Part shown: positions 34,154 to 42,446 of the stretch, piece by piece | Layout: each line of letters begins with the position of its first letter | Position numbering within the stretch: position 1 is the first letter of the stretch | Assembly (NCBI RefSeq): GCF_016756615.1 | Contig: NZ_AP023262.1 | Coordinates: 8,309,501-8,373,500, forward strand | From: Mesorhizobium sp. L-8-3 | Lineage (GTDB): Bacteria; Pseudomonadota; Alphaproteobacteria; Rhizobiales; Rhizobiaceae | Direction of reading: 5' to 3' | Length of the DNA stretch: 64,000 nucleotides | Made by a program: the position numbers and the translations under genes | The notes under the pieces: generated by a model | What the model was told of the DNA's origin: nothing | The model's database searches: none | The model's input: only the letters and a program-made list of their open reading frames with translations

Positions 34154-34389
34154 GCACGTCACCGTAATTCTGTGCTGATATCGGCTGATCCCGATCGGCG
34201 CGAACAAGAGCTTCGCAGTGTGGCTGCGCTCTTTCGCTTCATTTGTCCGTCCTTCAATCGAGGCCGGACTCTAATCCCAACTGGTCGAAATTACCCGTGG
34301 CAGGTCATTGCGCCGAAACCACCAGTCGTGATTAGATTAGATTAAACTGGTTGAACAGTAACTAGACTGCAAGAGGAATGTTCTCCCGC
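34154..34389. other. Non-coding stretch right of the IS element
   Basis: No gene, RNA or clear repeat was recognised in these 236 bases. Base composition is lower in GC than the core genome around it, in line with the accessory genes that follow. The last part may contain the promoter of the small gene at 34390, next to a run of AT-rich sequence around 34330-34350. Confidence 0.4.
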
Positions 34390-34605
34390 ATGGGCACAAT
34401 TGCGTACATTGATGAGGAGTTCCGCGACGTTGTAGGCAGCGGGACCGTCAATATCGAGGTCGGGACAACTGGCTACGCCGGTGAGGGACCGCAAATGTAT
34501 GTCAAAGTGGATGACCGGTCCGTGATACTATCGCATAAGGACGCGGCCAAACTCTGCGAAGCCTTCGCCGGGGTGGCTACATATCTCGGATACCCCCGCG
34601 ATTAG
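34390..34605 (+). CDS. Small hypothetical protein of the accessory segment
   Basis: A 71-residue protein, acidic and without membrane segments or a motif I recognise. It begins MGTIAYIDEEFRDVVGSG. An ATG at 34378 in the same frame has its GAGGA directly adjacent, which is too close, so 34390 is preferred. The next gene starts two bases after its stop, which implies co-expression and perhaps a joint function with the nuclease-like protein encoded there. Confidence 0.55.
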   Translation: MGTIAYIDEEFRDVVGSGTVNIEVGTTGYAGEGPQMYVKVDDRSVILSHKDAAKLCEAFAGVATYLGYPRD

Positions 34606-34606
34606 G

Positions 34607-35101
34607 ATGTTGACAGAGCGAGAACGCACGAAACTGTTGGGGATCTGGGGCGAACACAAGGCGCTCGCTCTTCTGGCGCGTGCTGGATTTTCAACTGTGC
34701 GCGATGTCAACGCTGAGACGTTCAATCATCCCTTCGGCGACATCTACGCCGAGCGTGCGGGGGAGCGTTACCTGATTGGTGTCAAGACCCGCAACAAGTA
34801 TCAGGTTAATGGCAGTCTAAATCCCACGTACAACGTCCGGAAGAAGGGAGCGGACGTGCTGGCGATCGCCCGACCTTACAAAGCTCAACTCGCATGGGTA
34901 ACAGTTCAAGTTATTCCCGAGCGGCAAGTCTTTTGGAGCTACTTCGGTACGATCGCTTTGATTGAGGACCGCGGGGAGCGCTTTTCAATTCCGATGCAGG
35001 TGTCCGCTATCCGCCGATATGAGTGCCTTGCCTATGAGGAGACAGACACCACACTGAGGTTGGAGTTCTCGAATGGGGGTTATGCTGGTCAGTGCGACTG
35101 A
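34607..35101 (+). CDS. PD-(D/E)XK nuclease-like protein of unknown function
   Basis: A 164-residue protein. The first 70 residues resemble the core of restriction-endonuclease-like folds: a helix with glutamate (WGEHKALALLARAGF), then FNHPFGDIYAERAGERYLIGVKTRNKY. In the catalytic signature D-Xn-(D/E)-x-K the aspartate (GDIYA) and lysine (GVKTR) are present, but the middle acid is replaced by glycine. It may use another residue or be inactive as a nuclease. No named family is recognised. It forms a pair with the 71-residue protein two bases upstream, as in many accessory modules. Confidence 0.5.
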   Translation: MLTERERTKLLGIWGEHKALALLARAGFSTVRDVNAETFNHPFGDIYAERAGERYLIGVKTRNKYQVNGSLNPTYNVRKKGADVLAIARPYKAQLAWVTVQVIPERQVFWSYFGTIALIEDRGERFSIPMQVSAIRRYECLAYEETDTTLRLEFSNGGYAGQCD

Positions 35102-35164
35102 GCTGGGCTTATAGGCATAAAAACCAGTCTTCCCGAAGACGCTACTGCCAAGGGCGAGCGTGAA

Positions 35165-35332
35165 ATGCCGTCCAAGAATCACATGACCGGAATGCGCGGC
35201 GTTTATCTCGCCGCAACCGAACTCACTCGGCTCAGTCTGATCGTTTCGATCACATCTCGCAATGCCAGAGGAGTCGATTTGCTGGCAACGGATCAGTCAT
35301 GTAGGAAGACTTGGTCAATCAAGTCCTTGCCC
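35165..35332 (+). pseudogene. 5' fragment of a PD-(D/E)XK-like protein gene
   Basis: The frame begins MPSKNHMTGMRGVYLAATEL and continues LIVSITSRNARGVDLLATDQ, then TWSI. From memory, a family of about 150-residue accessory proteins opens with MPSKNH-TGM-GVYLVAAEL and continues GADLLVTDQ and QVKTN, with the lysine as part of a nuclease-like site. Here the similarity stops at TWSI, just before the expected QVKT strand, and the following residues look like random translation up to the stop near 35533. I read this as a truncated gene. The 346-base gap between its neighbours holds nothing else. Confidence 0.5.
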
Positions 35333-35447
35333 GTTTTCCAGTCTCAGCGAGACCGTAGCGCCAGCGGAGCAGGCGTAGCCCGAAGCGCGCAATCCAAAAA
35401 GCGCTGTAGCAAGGGCGGAGGCTGTGGGGAAACGGGCTTTGATGCCT

Positions 35448-35906
35448 TTAGGTATCAAAGAAACCCCAACTCGCCGCCACGACAAGCAGGGCGGTTCCAA
35501 TCCAATAAAGACCCCGGAATATCCAACGGTTGACGCGTTCAGTCAGGGTGACATTGCTGTATGTCTGGATTTCCCACCCTTTTGTGGCCAGCGTGGCCCA
35601 AAGCAGGATTGCGGCGCCACCTACCGCAAACACGGTGACGGCTGTACCAGACGGCCCGAAGAAGAAGGCGGCCAGCCAACCTACGGCGAAACCCACCAAT
35701 GCCGCCGATACGCCCGAAAGCAGGGCACCACCCAATGCTCTCCGGACCGCATTTATACGGTATGGCTCCACAGCATCCGGCTGCGTCTCCAGTGCCTTCA
35801 TGTTCTCCTGCTCGATTGCGTCGAACGATGCCGGCGAGAACAATGCCAGGAAGCAAAGCCGGATCGCCTCGGAAAAGGAAACGGGCGTCGGTTGTTTCAA
35901 TGCCAT
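35448..35906 (-). CDS. Hypothetical inner-membrane protein of the accessory segment
   Basis: A 152-residue protein starting MALKQPTPVSFSEAIRLCF. It has three or four hydrophobic stretches, near residues 60-85 (LGGALLSGVSAALVGFAVGW), 88-110 and 130-150. It is not a family I recognise. It sits between the truncated nuclease-like gene and another small membrane-anchored protein on the same strand, 25 bases apart, so the two may be expressed together. Confidence 0.5.
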   Translation of the reverse strand: MALKQPTPVSFSEAIRLCFLALFSPASFDAIEQENMKALETQPDAVEPYRINAVRRALGGALLSGVSAALVGFAVGWLAAFFFGPSGTAVTVFAVGGAAILLWATLATKGWEIQTYSNVTLTERVNRWIFRGLYWIGTALLVVAASWGFFDT

Positions 35907-35931
35907 GGCCAAATCGCCCCTTCCGCTCCAA

Positions 35932-36267
35932 CTACTTCAATCTATCTGCGTTCCGCTCGATCAGCCCCCAAAGCTCCTGATCGTCAGTACCTCGGAAGCA
36001 AAGAGCCCCTGACCTTATCAGGACCTTGCGGACCTCATCGTCATCGAGGCCATGAAGGCGCTTCTTGATCTCGCCAAACGATCTCAATGACCAGTCCGGC
36101 GAAAGCAGAAGTTTCCGGGCTGCCGCCTCTGTGGCGAATTCAAGCTGATAGTCCCGGCGAATCTTCTTCTCGAAAGAATCAATTTGGTGTCTCAGCGACC
36201 GCTCGGACGCGATATACGCGAGGATACTTGAGATGATCGCAACAAGGATTGGAATCAAGATTTCCAT
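35932..36267 (-). CDS. Hypothetical membrane-anchored protein
   Basis: A 111-residue protein starting MEILIPILVAIISSILAYIA, a single N-terminal membrane anchor. It continues with a charged helical region (LRHQIDSFEKKIRRDYQLEF). GGGAGGGG lies just upstream of the start. No family is recognised. The cytoplasmic part is arginine- and leucine-rich (DWSLRSFGEIKKRLHGLDDDEVRKVL) and may be a protein interaction domain. Confidence 0.5.
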   Translation of the reverse strand: MEILIPILVAIISSILAYIASERSLRHQIDSFEKKIRRDYQLEFATEAAARKLLLSPDWSLRSFGEIKKRLHGLDDDEVRKVLIRSGALCFRGTDDQELWGLIERNADRLK

Positions 36268-36376
36268 ATGCCCCTCCCAACGTGAACGACACCGCAGGAA
36301 GATGACACCTATAGGTGACATGCGCAATTTGAGACGACGTGCAGGCACATCGCCGCGATCTGGCGTAGACCTGACT

Positions 36377-37102
36377 TCAATACGACTTCCGCATCTCGGT
36401 CAGTTTCACCGTCACGCCGAGCAGGCCAAATTTCTCCGGATAGATCAACTGGAACGCATGAAGAGACCAGAGGCCGACACGGGCAGTGGTCGCAAGCGAC
36501 CAATCGAGCGCTACCCCATCACCTTGCAGATACACAGCTTCAATCGTTCTGCGATCTTCACCCTTTTCCATGCGCAGGCTGGCAGAGAAGCCACGCTCAT
36601 TTGGGTGACCGCCGAAATCAATCATGGCTTCGTACAACTCCTCAAAGAGGTCTCCCAGCTTTGACGAGAGCCCACGAAGGTGCTGCTTTATATTGCCTAT
36701 AGCGAACTCTTTCCTGACTTGGGCCTTTTCCGCATCGCCATCGTGTCGCCGGAGCCAACGTTCGGCCCGTTCCGTGTCGGCCCCGATAAAGACGCCATAG
36801 GCCGCGAGCTCGAGGCACGAACGCAGTAGCGCAGCCACTTCGTATGTCTGTCCAGCCATAGAAACCCCAGAAGCTGCTGCATAGGCGCTGTGCGAGCGCA
36901 GCATGAAAATCATCGGAAAATACGGGCGAGGATTGATCGCGCCGACAAGGATTTTCCGGAACAAAGCGTCGATCTGGATCAGGTCCTTAACTGCATCCTT
37001 GTTGGCAAAAGTCGCAAACTGATTACCCCGAAAATCGTCAAGATAACGGGTAAGATCATCTTCTCCCCACCCCCCTGGTGGTCTCACATTGGCGCGCGAC
37101 AT
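36377..37102 (-). CDS. Hypothetical protein, 241 residues
   Basis: A helical soluble protein. The middle has FMLRSHSAYAAASGVSMAGQTYEVAALLRSCLELAAYGVFI, reminiscent of DUF5677-like or abortive-infection-type helical proteins that contain a SxLExxxY-like motif, but I cannot assign it with confidence. No membrane anchor or metal site is evident. It is transcribed toward the small membrane protein genes and lies 87 bases after DUF2958. Codon use appears less GC-biased at third positions than in the core genes. Confidence 0.5.
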   Translation of the reverse strand: MSRANVRPPGGWGEDDLTRYLDDFRGNQFATFANKDAVKDLIQIDALFRKILVGAINPRPYFPMIFMLRSHSAYAAASGVSMAGQTYEVAALLRSCLELAAYGVFIGADTERAERWLRRHDGDAEKAQVRKEFAIGNIKQHLRGLSSKLGDLFEELYEAMIDFGGHPNERGFSASLRMEKGEDRRTIEAVYLQGDGVALDWSLATTARVGLWSLHAFQLIYPEKFGLLGVTVKLTEMRKSY

Positions 37103-37188
37103 GGAAACTCCACTACAATAATAGTTTTGCTCTTATTTACCCCGAGTCGGGTACCCTGAACATGTCATTCTGAAAAGGATCGCCGCCG

Positions 37189-37524
37189 CTAGGCGACGAT
37201 CCTGCCGCGTCGGCGGGCCTCGACGGCGTATTCCGACAGCGGTTTCGACGCATGGAAATGATGGTCGCGCTCGACCAGAAGGCCCATGCGCCCGCGAAGG
37301 GCGGAGATTTCGGCGAGGCTGGCGTAGCCCAGTTCTGGGCTGCCCAGGCCGAGGTCACACAGCCCGAAAAGCGTGTCGTGGTCGGGCAGGAGCTCGGTAA
37401 AAAGCCAGGTCGCGTTCGCATCGGGGGTGAAGAATTTCACGACTGGGAAGTGGTCGCGTGCGCCGCTGGAGGACTGCTCCGCATTCGCGCGGAGCTTGTC
37501 CCTGAGTTCGCGAGTGAGGAGCAT
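37189..37524 (-). CDS. DUF2958 domain protein
   Basis: A 111-residue protein starting MLLTRELRDKLRANAEQ. The DUF2958 pattern is clear: PVVKFFTPDANATWLFTEL, FGLCDLGLGSPELGYASLAEI and HFHASKPLSEYAVEARRRGRI. DUF2958 proteins are common on plasmids, integrative elements and phage-like islands, often near antirestriction or transfer genes; their function is unknown. Its ATG overlaps the stop of the preceding small gene (TAATG). It is the best sign that 34154-38081 came from a mobile element. Confidence 0.82.
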   Translation of the reverse strand: MLLTRELRDKLRANAEQSSSGARDHFPVVKFFTPDANATWLFTELLPDHDTLFGLCDLGLGSPELGYASLAEISALRGRMGLLVERDHHFHASKPLSEYAVEARRRGRIVA

Positions 37525-37730
37525 TAGCCCTGCTCCTTCTCGGTGCGGACGCGGAGAACGAGGCGACCGGAGAGCGGGACTGCGGAGAGGGTGACGTTGA
37601 AACCTTGGCCGTCGCCGTGGGACCATGCGCAGCCGACTTTCGTCCAGAAGGCTCGATCACCTTCGCCTTCGATCACGTATACGCCGTGAGAGGGGTGGTT
37701 CTTCGCGGGTGCTGCTTCCTTCTTTGCCAT
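37524..37730 (-). CDS. Small hypothetical protein coupled to DUF2958
   Basis: A 68-residue protein starting MAKKEAAPAKNHPSHGVYVI. GGAGG lies five bases upstream, which fixes the start. A central VYVIEGEGDRAFWTKVGCAW and a C-terminal NVTLSAVPLSGRLVLRVR suggest a compact beta-sheet fold. Similar short proteins often precede DUF2958 genes on mobile elements. The stop and the next start share one base. Confidence 0.65.
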   Translation of the reverse strand: MAKKEAAPAKNHPSHGVYVIEGEGDRAFWTKVGCAWSHGDGQGFNVTLSAVPLSGRLVLRVRTEKEQG

Positions 37731-38081
37731 GTTGGCCTCCATCCGGCCGCCCCTTGCGGCCGTTCCGGAAACCTCTGACGACGGGACTAGCGAGCTAGCT
37801 GGATGACCGAAGGGCACGCTTGCGCCAGTCCATGAGCGTTGCGGAGCGACCGTCGTAGGAACGCAGGAGGAAACGGCGCGGGAGCGGCTTGGGGAGGCCT
37901 ATGGCAGGAGAGGCAGCACCCCGCGAGACATTCCCGTGCCGTCGGCATACGGGCGAGGAGCGGCCTGTTATAGGCGAGGTTGGTACAAATTTGGTACAAA
38001 ATGCGACACGCGGCAAAAACGTTGACCGCCACAACGTCTGGTGGAGGGCGATTTCGTCAATGTTTTCAAGGGTTTGGGAGG
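37731..38081. other. Gap between DUF2958 module and tRNA-Gln
   Basis: No convincing gene is seen in these 351 bases. A direct repeat GGTACAAA occurs twice at 37982-38000 with a three-base spacer. This is where an integrase gene would stand if the accessory segment had entered at the tRNA 3' end, but no integrase frame exists here on either strand. Confidence 0.4.
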
Positions 38082-38155
38082 TGGCTTGGGAACCTGGATT
38101 CGAACCAGGACTAACGGAGTCAGAGTCCGCTGGTCTACCGTTAACCTATTCCCCA
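38082..38155 (-). tRNA. tRNA-Gln (anticodon CTG) with acceptor mismatch
   Basis: A 74-base cloverleaf on the minus strand. The anticodon arm reads GCGGA-CTCTGAC-TCCGT, giving anticodon CTG. The T arm is CCTGG-TTCGAAT-CCAGG, and a GCCA end is encoded. The acceptor stem is TGGGGAA / TTCCCAA, in which position 2 (G) faces A instead of C at position 71 (genome position 38087). G2-C71 is one of the glutaminyl-tRNA synthetase identity pairs, so charging could be weakened. The change lies at the end next to the accessory segment. Confidence 0.85.
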
Positions 38156-38453
38156 GCAGGCGGCTTGCGAGCCGCGAGCGGCAGCCGTGTCGGCTGTGCG
38201 GCCTGCGTATCGCGCAAGGCCTCAAAATAGTCAACCCCGCTTGCGCATTCAACCGTTGAAGAAAATGAAGGCGCCGCTGACGCAGGGCGAGGGCGGTCCT
38301 GCGCATGCGTCGCTCCCGCGCTGCCCCTTGCTTCAAGTCGGTTCCGGCGCTTTCCCTGCTTCCGCCGAGACGGGTAACTCCGGCTTCAAGCCGGCGCTTC
38401 TCCCGCCGTCGTGCTTGAGGTCTGCGCGTCTATGCCGGGTTGGGGAGGCCGGT
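38156..38453. other. Gap between tRNA-Gln and decayed membrane protein gene
   Basis: About 300 bases of GC-rich sequence without a recognisable gene, RNA or repeat. It contains the presumed promoter region of the tRNA, but I could not pick reliable hexamers. Confidence 0.35.
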
Positions 38454-38826
38454 CTACCCCAAGGGTCGCCGGCGCCTGGCGAGTTGGCTGCGTTCGAAGC
38501 CGATCACCACGACCAGCGCCAGGAGCAGCGGCGCGATCAGGTAGAACAGCCGGAACACCAAGAGGGCCGTGAGCACGGACACCGTGTCCATGTCGGGGAA
38601 GCCGGCCAGCGCCACGATCTCGAACACGCCTATGCCTCCGGGGGCATGGGTGGCCGAGGCCACGGAGAAGGCGACGATGAAGACGCCGAGCACGATGATG
38701 AAGCCGGGATTGCCCGCCTCGGGCAAGGCGAAATAGATGATCGAAGCGGCGCCGATGAGCTCGAGCGGGCCGATCTATGAGCTGGCGCGCCACATTCGGC
38801 AGGGTGGGGTAGTCGAGGCGCACCCT
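38454..38826 (-). pseudogene. Truncated and frameshifted YbhN/UPF0104-like membrane protein gene
   Basis: The 3' part of a gene for a lysylphosphatidylglycerol-synthase-like (YbhN, UPF0104) membrane protein. The conserved C-terminal motif is intact: FSVASATHAPGGIGVFEIVALAGFPDMD, then FRLFYLIAPLLLALVVVIGFE. Upstream, near 38785, the frame is broken: QLI and IGPLELIGAASIIYFALPEAG lie in different frames, consistent with one inserted base. The 5' half is missing, replaced at 38827 by the IS end remnant. The gene is dead. Confidence 0.75.
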
Positions 38827-39008
38827 CCGCCGCGACATAGCCATCTTCCTGGAAACCACATACAATCGCGAACGGCTACATTCCGCCCTCGGATATCAGC
38901 CACCAGTTGAATTCGAAGCCGGCTTGAACCAACCCCAAACCCGATAACCGATCAACCAATGCACCCCTGTCACTTGATTTCCATGTCTCACTTGAGGGGT
39001 GCACTCCA
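38827..39008 (+). mobile_element. IS3-family remnant: right end only, 182 bp
   Basis: This segment repeats 33972-34153 of the intact IS in the same orientation, as far as compared by eye without a difference. It covers the last 40 codons of orfB, the stop and the complete right inverted repeat. Its left edge cuts into the YbhN-like pseudogene without any IS left end. Its right edge adjoins GAATGGT, the first unit of the heptamer array. Confidence 0.93.
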
Positions 39009-39151
39009 GAATGGTGAATGGTGAATGGTGAATGGTGAATGGTGAATGGTGAATGGTGAATGGTGAATGGTGAATGGTGAATGGTGAATGGTGAATGGTG
39101 AATGGTGAATGGTGAATGGTGAATGGTGAATGGTGAATGGTGAATGGTGAA
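39009..39151. repeat. Tandem array of 20 perfect heptamers (GAATGGT)
   Basis: Twenty uninterrupted copies of GAATGGT (39009-39148) are followed by GAA. A few inverted units (ACCATTC) follow at 39193-39217, just before the ybaB stop. Because seven is not a multiple of three, a translated product cycles through three frames; the open frame seen on the minus strand (repeating HHSPFTI) is a by-product. Such arrays change length by slippage. Confidence 0.95.
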
Positions 39152-39218
39152 GAAATGACGCAGCGTGCCTCGGTCGGTCAACCACCCGTTCTACCATTCA
39201 CCATTTTACCATTCACCC

Positions 39219-39542
39219 CTAAAACGGCAGCTTCATGCCGGGCGGGATCGGCAGTCCGGCCGTCAGTTCCCTGGTCTTCTCCTGCATGGCCGTCTCGACC
39301 TTGACCTTGGCATCGTTGTGGGCGGCGAGGATTAGGTCTTCGAGGATTTCGGCCTCGTCTTCCTTCAGCAGCGAGCGATCGACTTCGAGCTTCTTCATCT
39401 CGAACTTGCCCGTAAGCGTGAGCTTGACGAGACCACCGCCCGACTGGCCCGTGGCCTCCATGGTGGCGATCTCTTCCTGCAGGGCCTGGAACTTGGCTTG
39501 CATTTCCTTGGCCTTGCCCATCAGGCCGAGAAGATCCTTCAT
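39219..39542 (-). CDS. ybaB: Nucleoid-associated protein YbaB/EbfC
   Basis: A 107-residue DNA-binding protein. The start MKDLLGLMGKAKEMQAKFQALQEEIA has GGAG six bases upstream. The core TLTGKFEMKKLEVDRSLL and AAHNDAKVKVETAMQEKTRELTAGLPIPPGMKLP is typical. It forms homodimers that bind DNA. It follows dnaX after 160 bases that contain a palindromic repeat. recR, its usual next neighbour, lies 7.4 kb downstream. Confidence 0.94.
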   Translation of the reverse strand: MKDLLGLMGKAKEMQAKFQALQEEIATMEATGQSGGGLVKLTLTGKFEMKKLEVDRSLLKEDEAEILEDLILAAHNDAKVKVETAMQEKTRELTAGLPIPPGMKLPF

Positions 39543-39602
39543 GTCCGTCTCCATCTCGCGTTCAGGCGACGCCGGCCGCGCCGCATCGCAGCATCCTATA
39601 CG

Positions 39603-39702
39603 GCCTACAGCATGTCGCGTGAAAAGGACGCGACATGCTGTAGGCACTTGATTTTGCGCATGTCTTTGTCCCGAAACCGCGGTAGACTTTCGGGAGACAT
39701 GC
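39603..39702. repeat. Palindromic intergenic repeat between dnaX and ybaB
   Basis: Two hairpins stand side by side. The first has perfect 18-base arms (39603-39620 and 39628-39645, opening GCCTACAGCATGTCGCGT). The second pairs GCATGTC and CCCGAAA with TTTCGGG and GACATGC (39658-39702). The block ends one base before the dnaX stop codon. Rhizobial genomes carry many intergenic palindromes of this form. It may tune the ratio of DnaX to YbaB by stabilising the upstream message. Confidence 0.75.
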
Positions 39703-41517
<1,815 letters not shown>

Positions 41518-41634
41518 CGCCTGGTGCCGCTCCGTTGGCGCGATCAGGCGCCGATTCCTCGAAAGAATTTTCGCCCGCGCCGCAATGCGCCGTCAACAGG
41601 ACAGCCCGAAGCAGGGGACGAATGGCGAAGAGGT

Positions 41635-41730
41635 GGGAGGCTGGAACAATGACCCGTTCCGGGCTCGTTAGGGCTGCTTCCTTCCGGACCTGACCCGGTT
41701 GGCGAGTGGATCGTCCACCACCAACCTCCC
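41635..41730 (-). ncRNA. ffs: Signal recognition particle RNA (small bacterial type)
   Basis: On the minus strand the conserved SRP apical core is present: GTCAGGTCCGGAAGG followed by AAGCAGCC, with the GGAA tetraloop and the Ffh-binding internal loops. The outer stem pairs GGGAGG at the 5' end (41730) with CCTCCC at the 3' end (41635). The length is about 96 bases, as for 4.5S RNA. The location just upstream of dnaX is usual in rhizobia. Together with Ffh it targets membrane proteins to the translocon. Confidence 0.95.
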
Positions 41731-41885
41731 GCTGTCCATATCGGCAATCCCGCCGCAAATTGCAAGTCCGCAAGAGCCGCGCGCCGATTCGTCGCCCTCC
41801 AGCCGTGCGACATGCGCCTGAAGGAAAGGCTTGCAGGCCGATAGCCGGCGCTCTAGCCTTCATCCAACGACACGAGGAAACTCCC

Positions 41886-42305
41886 ATGATGCCCGTGAAG
41901 ACGGCCGGGTTCAAGCTCGATGCGCGGCTGGAGGCCGACAGCGAGCCGGTCATATGGCTCGGCCTTTGCGAGTTGCGGCTGATGAACGACCGCCGCTGGC
42001 CCTGGGTGCTGCTCGTGCCGCAAAGGCCCGGCGCCGAGGAAATCCACGATCTGACGCCGCTCGACCAGGCCATGCTCACCTTCGAGACCAACATGGTCGC
42101 CCAGGCCCTGAAAAGTGTCACCGGATGCAGCAAGATCAACAGCGGAGCGCTCGGCAACATCGTGCGGCAACTCCATGTCCACATCGTCGCCAGGTCCGAG
42201 GGCGATCCCGGCTGGCCGGGGCCCGTCTGGGGGCACGGCATCCGCGAGCCCTATCGCCGCGAAGACCTGCACGGCTTCTCGGAAAAGCTGCGCAGCGCCC
42301 TGTGA
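41886..42305 (+). CDS. HIT-domain protein
   Basis: A 139-residue protein of the histidine triad superfamily, which hydrolyses or transfers nucleotidyl groups. The start MMPVKTAGFKLDARLEADSE has GAGG upstream. The triad segment reads NIVRQLHVHIVARSEGD. The first two histidines are present, including the nucleophile position, but the third of the H-x-H-x-H pattern is valine. This form occurs in an alphaproteobacterial subgroup near nudC. The natural substrate is not known. Confidence 0.87.
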   Translation: MMPVKTAGFKLDARLEADSEPVIWLGLCELRLMNDRRWPWVLLVPQRPGAEEIHDLTPLDQAMLTFETNMVAQALKSVTGCSKINSGALGNIVRQLHVHIVARSEGDPGWPGPVWGHGIREPYRREDLHGFSEKLRSAL

Positions 42306-42446
42306 GCGACGCGCCCCTGCGATGAACGCCTTGCGGCATCCACTATTGGCGAGGCGGCGAGGCCCCATCTCTGAAACTCTTGACGTCGGAATGCCGGGGA
42401 GCCCCCGGATGAATCTCTCAACCACCGCGCCTGCTGCGAGGACCCC

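Noticed and set aside
35333..35533. Continuation of the frame starting at 35165 as a full-length gene
   Set aside because: After TWSI the sequence loses all family likeness, becomes serine- and arginine-rich and runs into the 3' end of the opposite membrane-protein gene. It is better read as a truncated gene.
37731..38081. Integrase gene beside tRNA-Gln
   Set aside because: I looked on both strands for tyrosine- or serine-recombinase motifs and found none. Only short frames without conserved residues are present. Tyrosine-recombinase integration at this tRNA stays a hypothesis.
32771..39008. Composite transposon with two complete IS copies
   Set aside because: The right copy is only the last 182 bases of the element and lacks transposase and left end. 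The pair could recombine but cannot transpose as a classic composite transposon from both ends.
39009..39151. Possible CRISPR-like array
   Set aside because: The repeat unit is seven bases without spacers, and no cas gene is present in the window. It is a simple tandem repeat.
38876..39181. Repetitive protein frame (HHSPFTI units) on the minus strand
   Set aside because: It is only the translation of the heptamer array in cycling frames. There is no ribosome-binding site, and the frame exists because the heptamer contains no stop codon.
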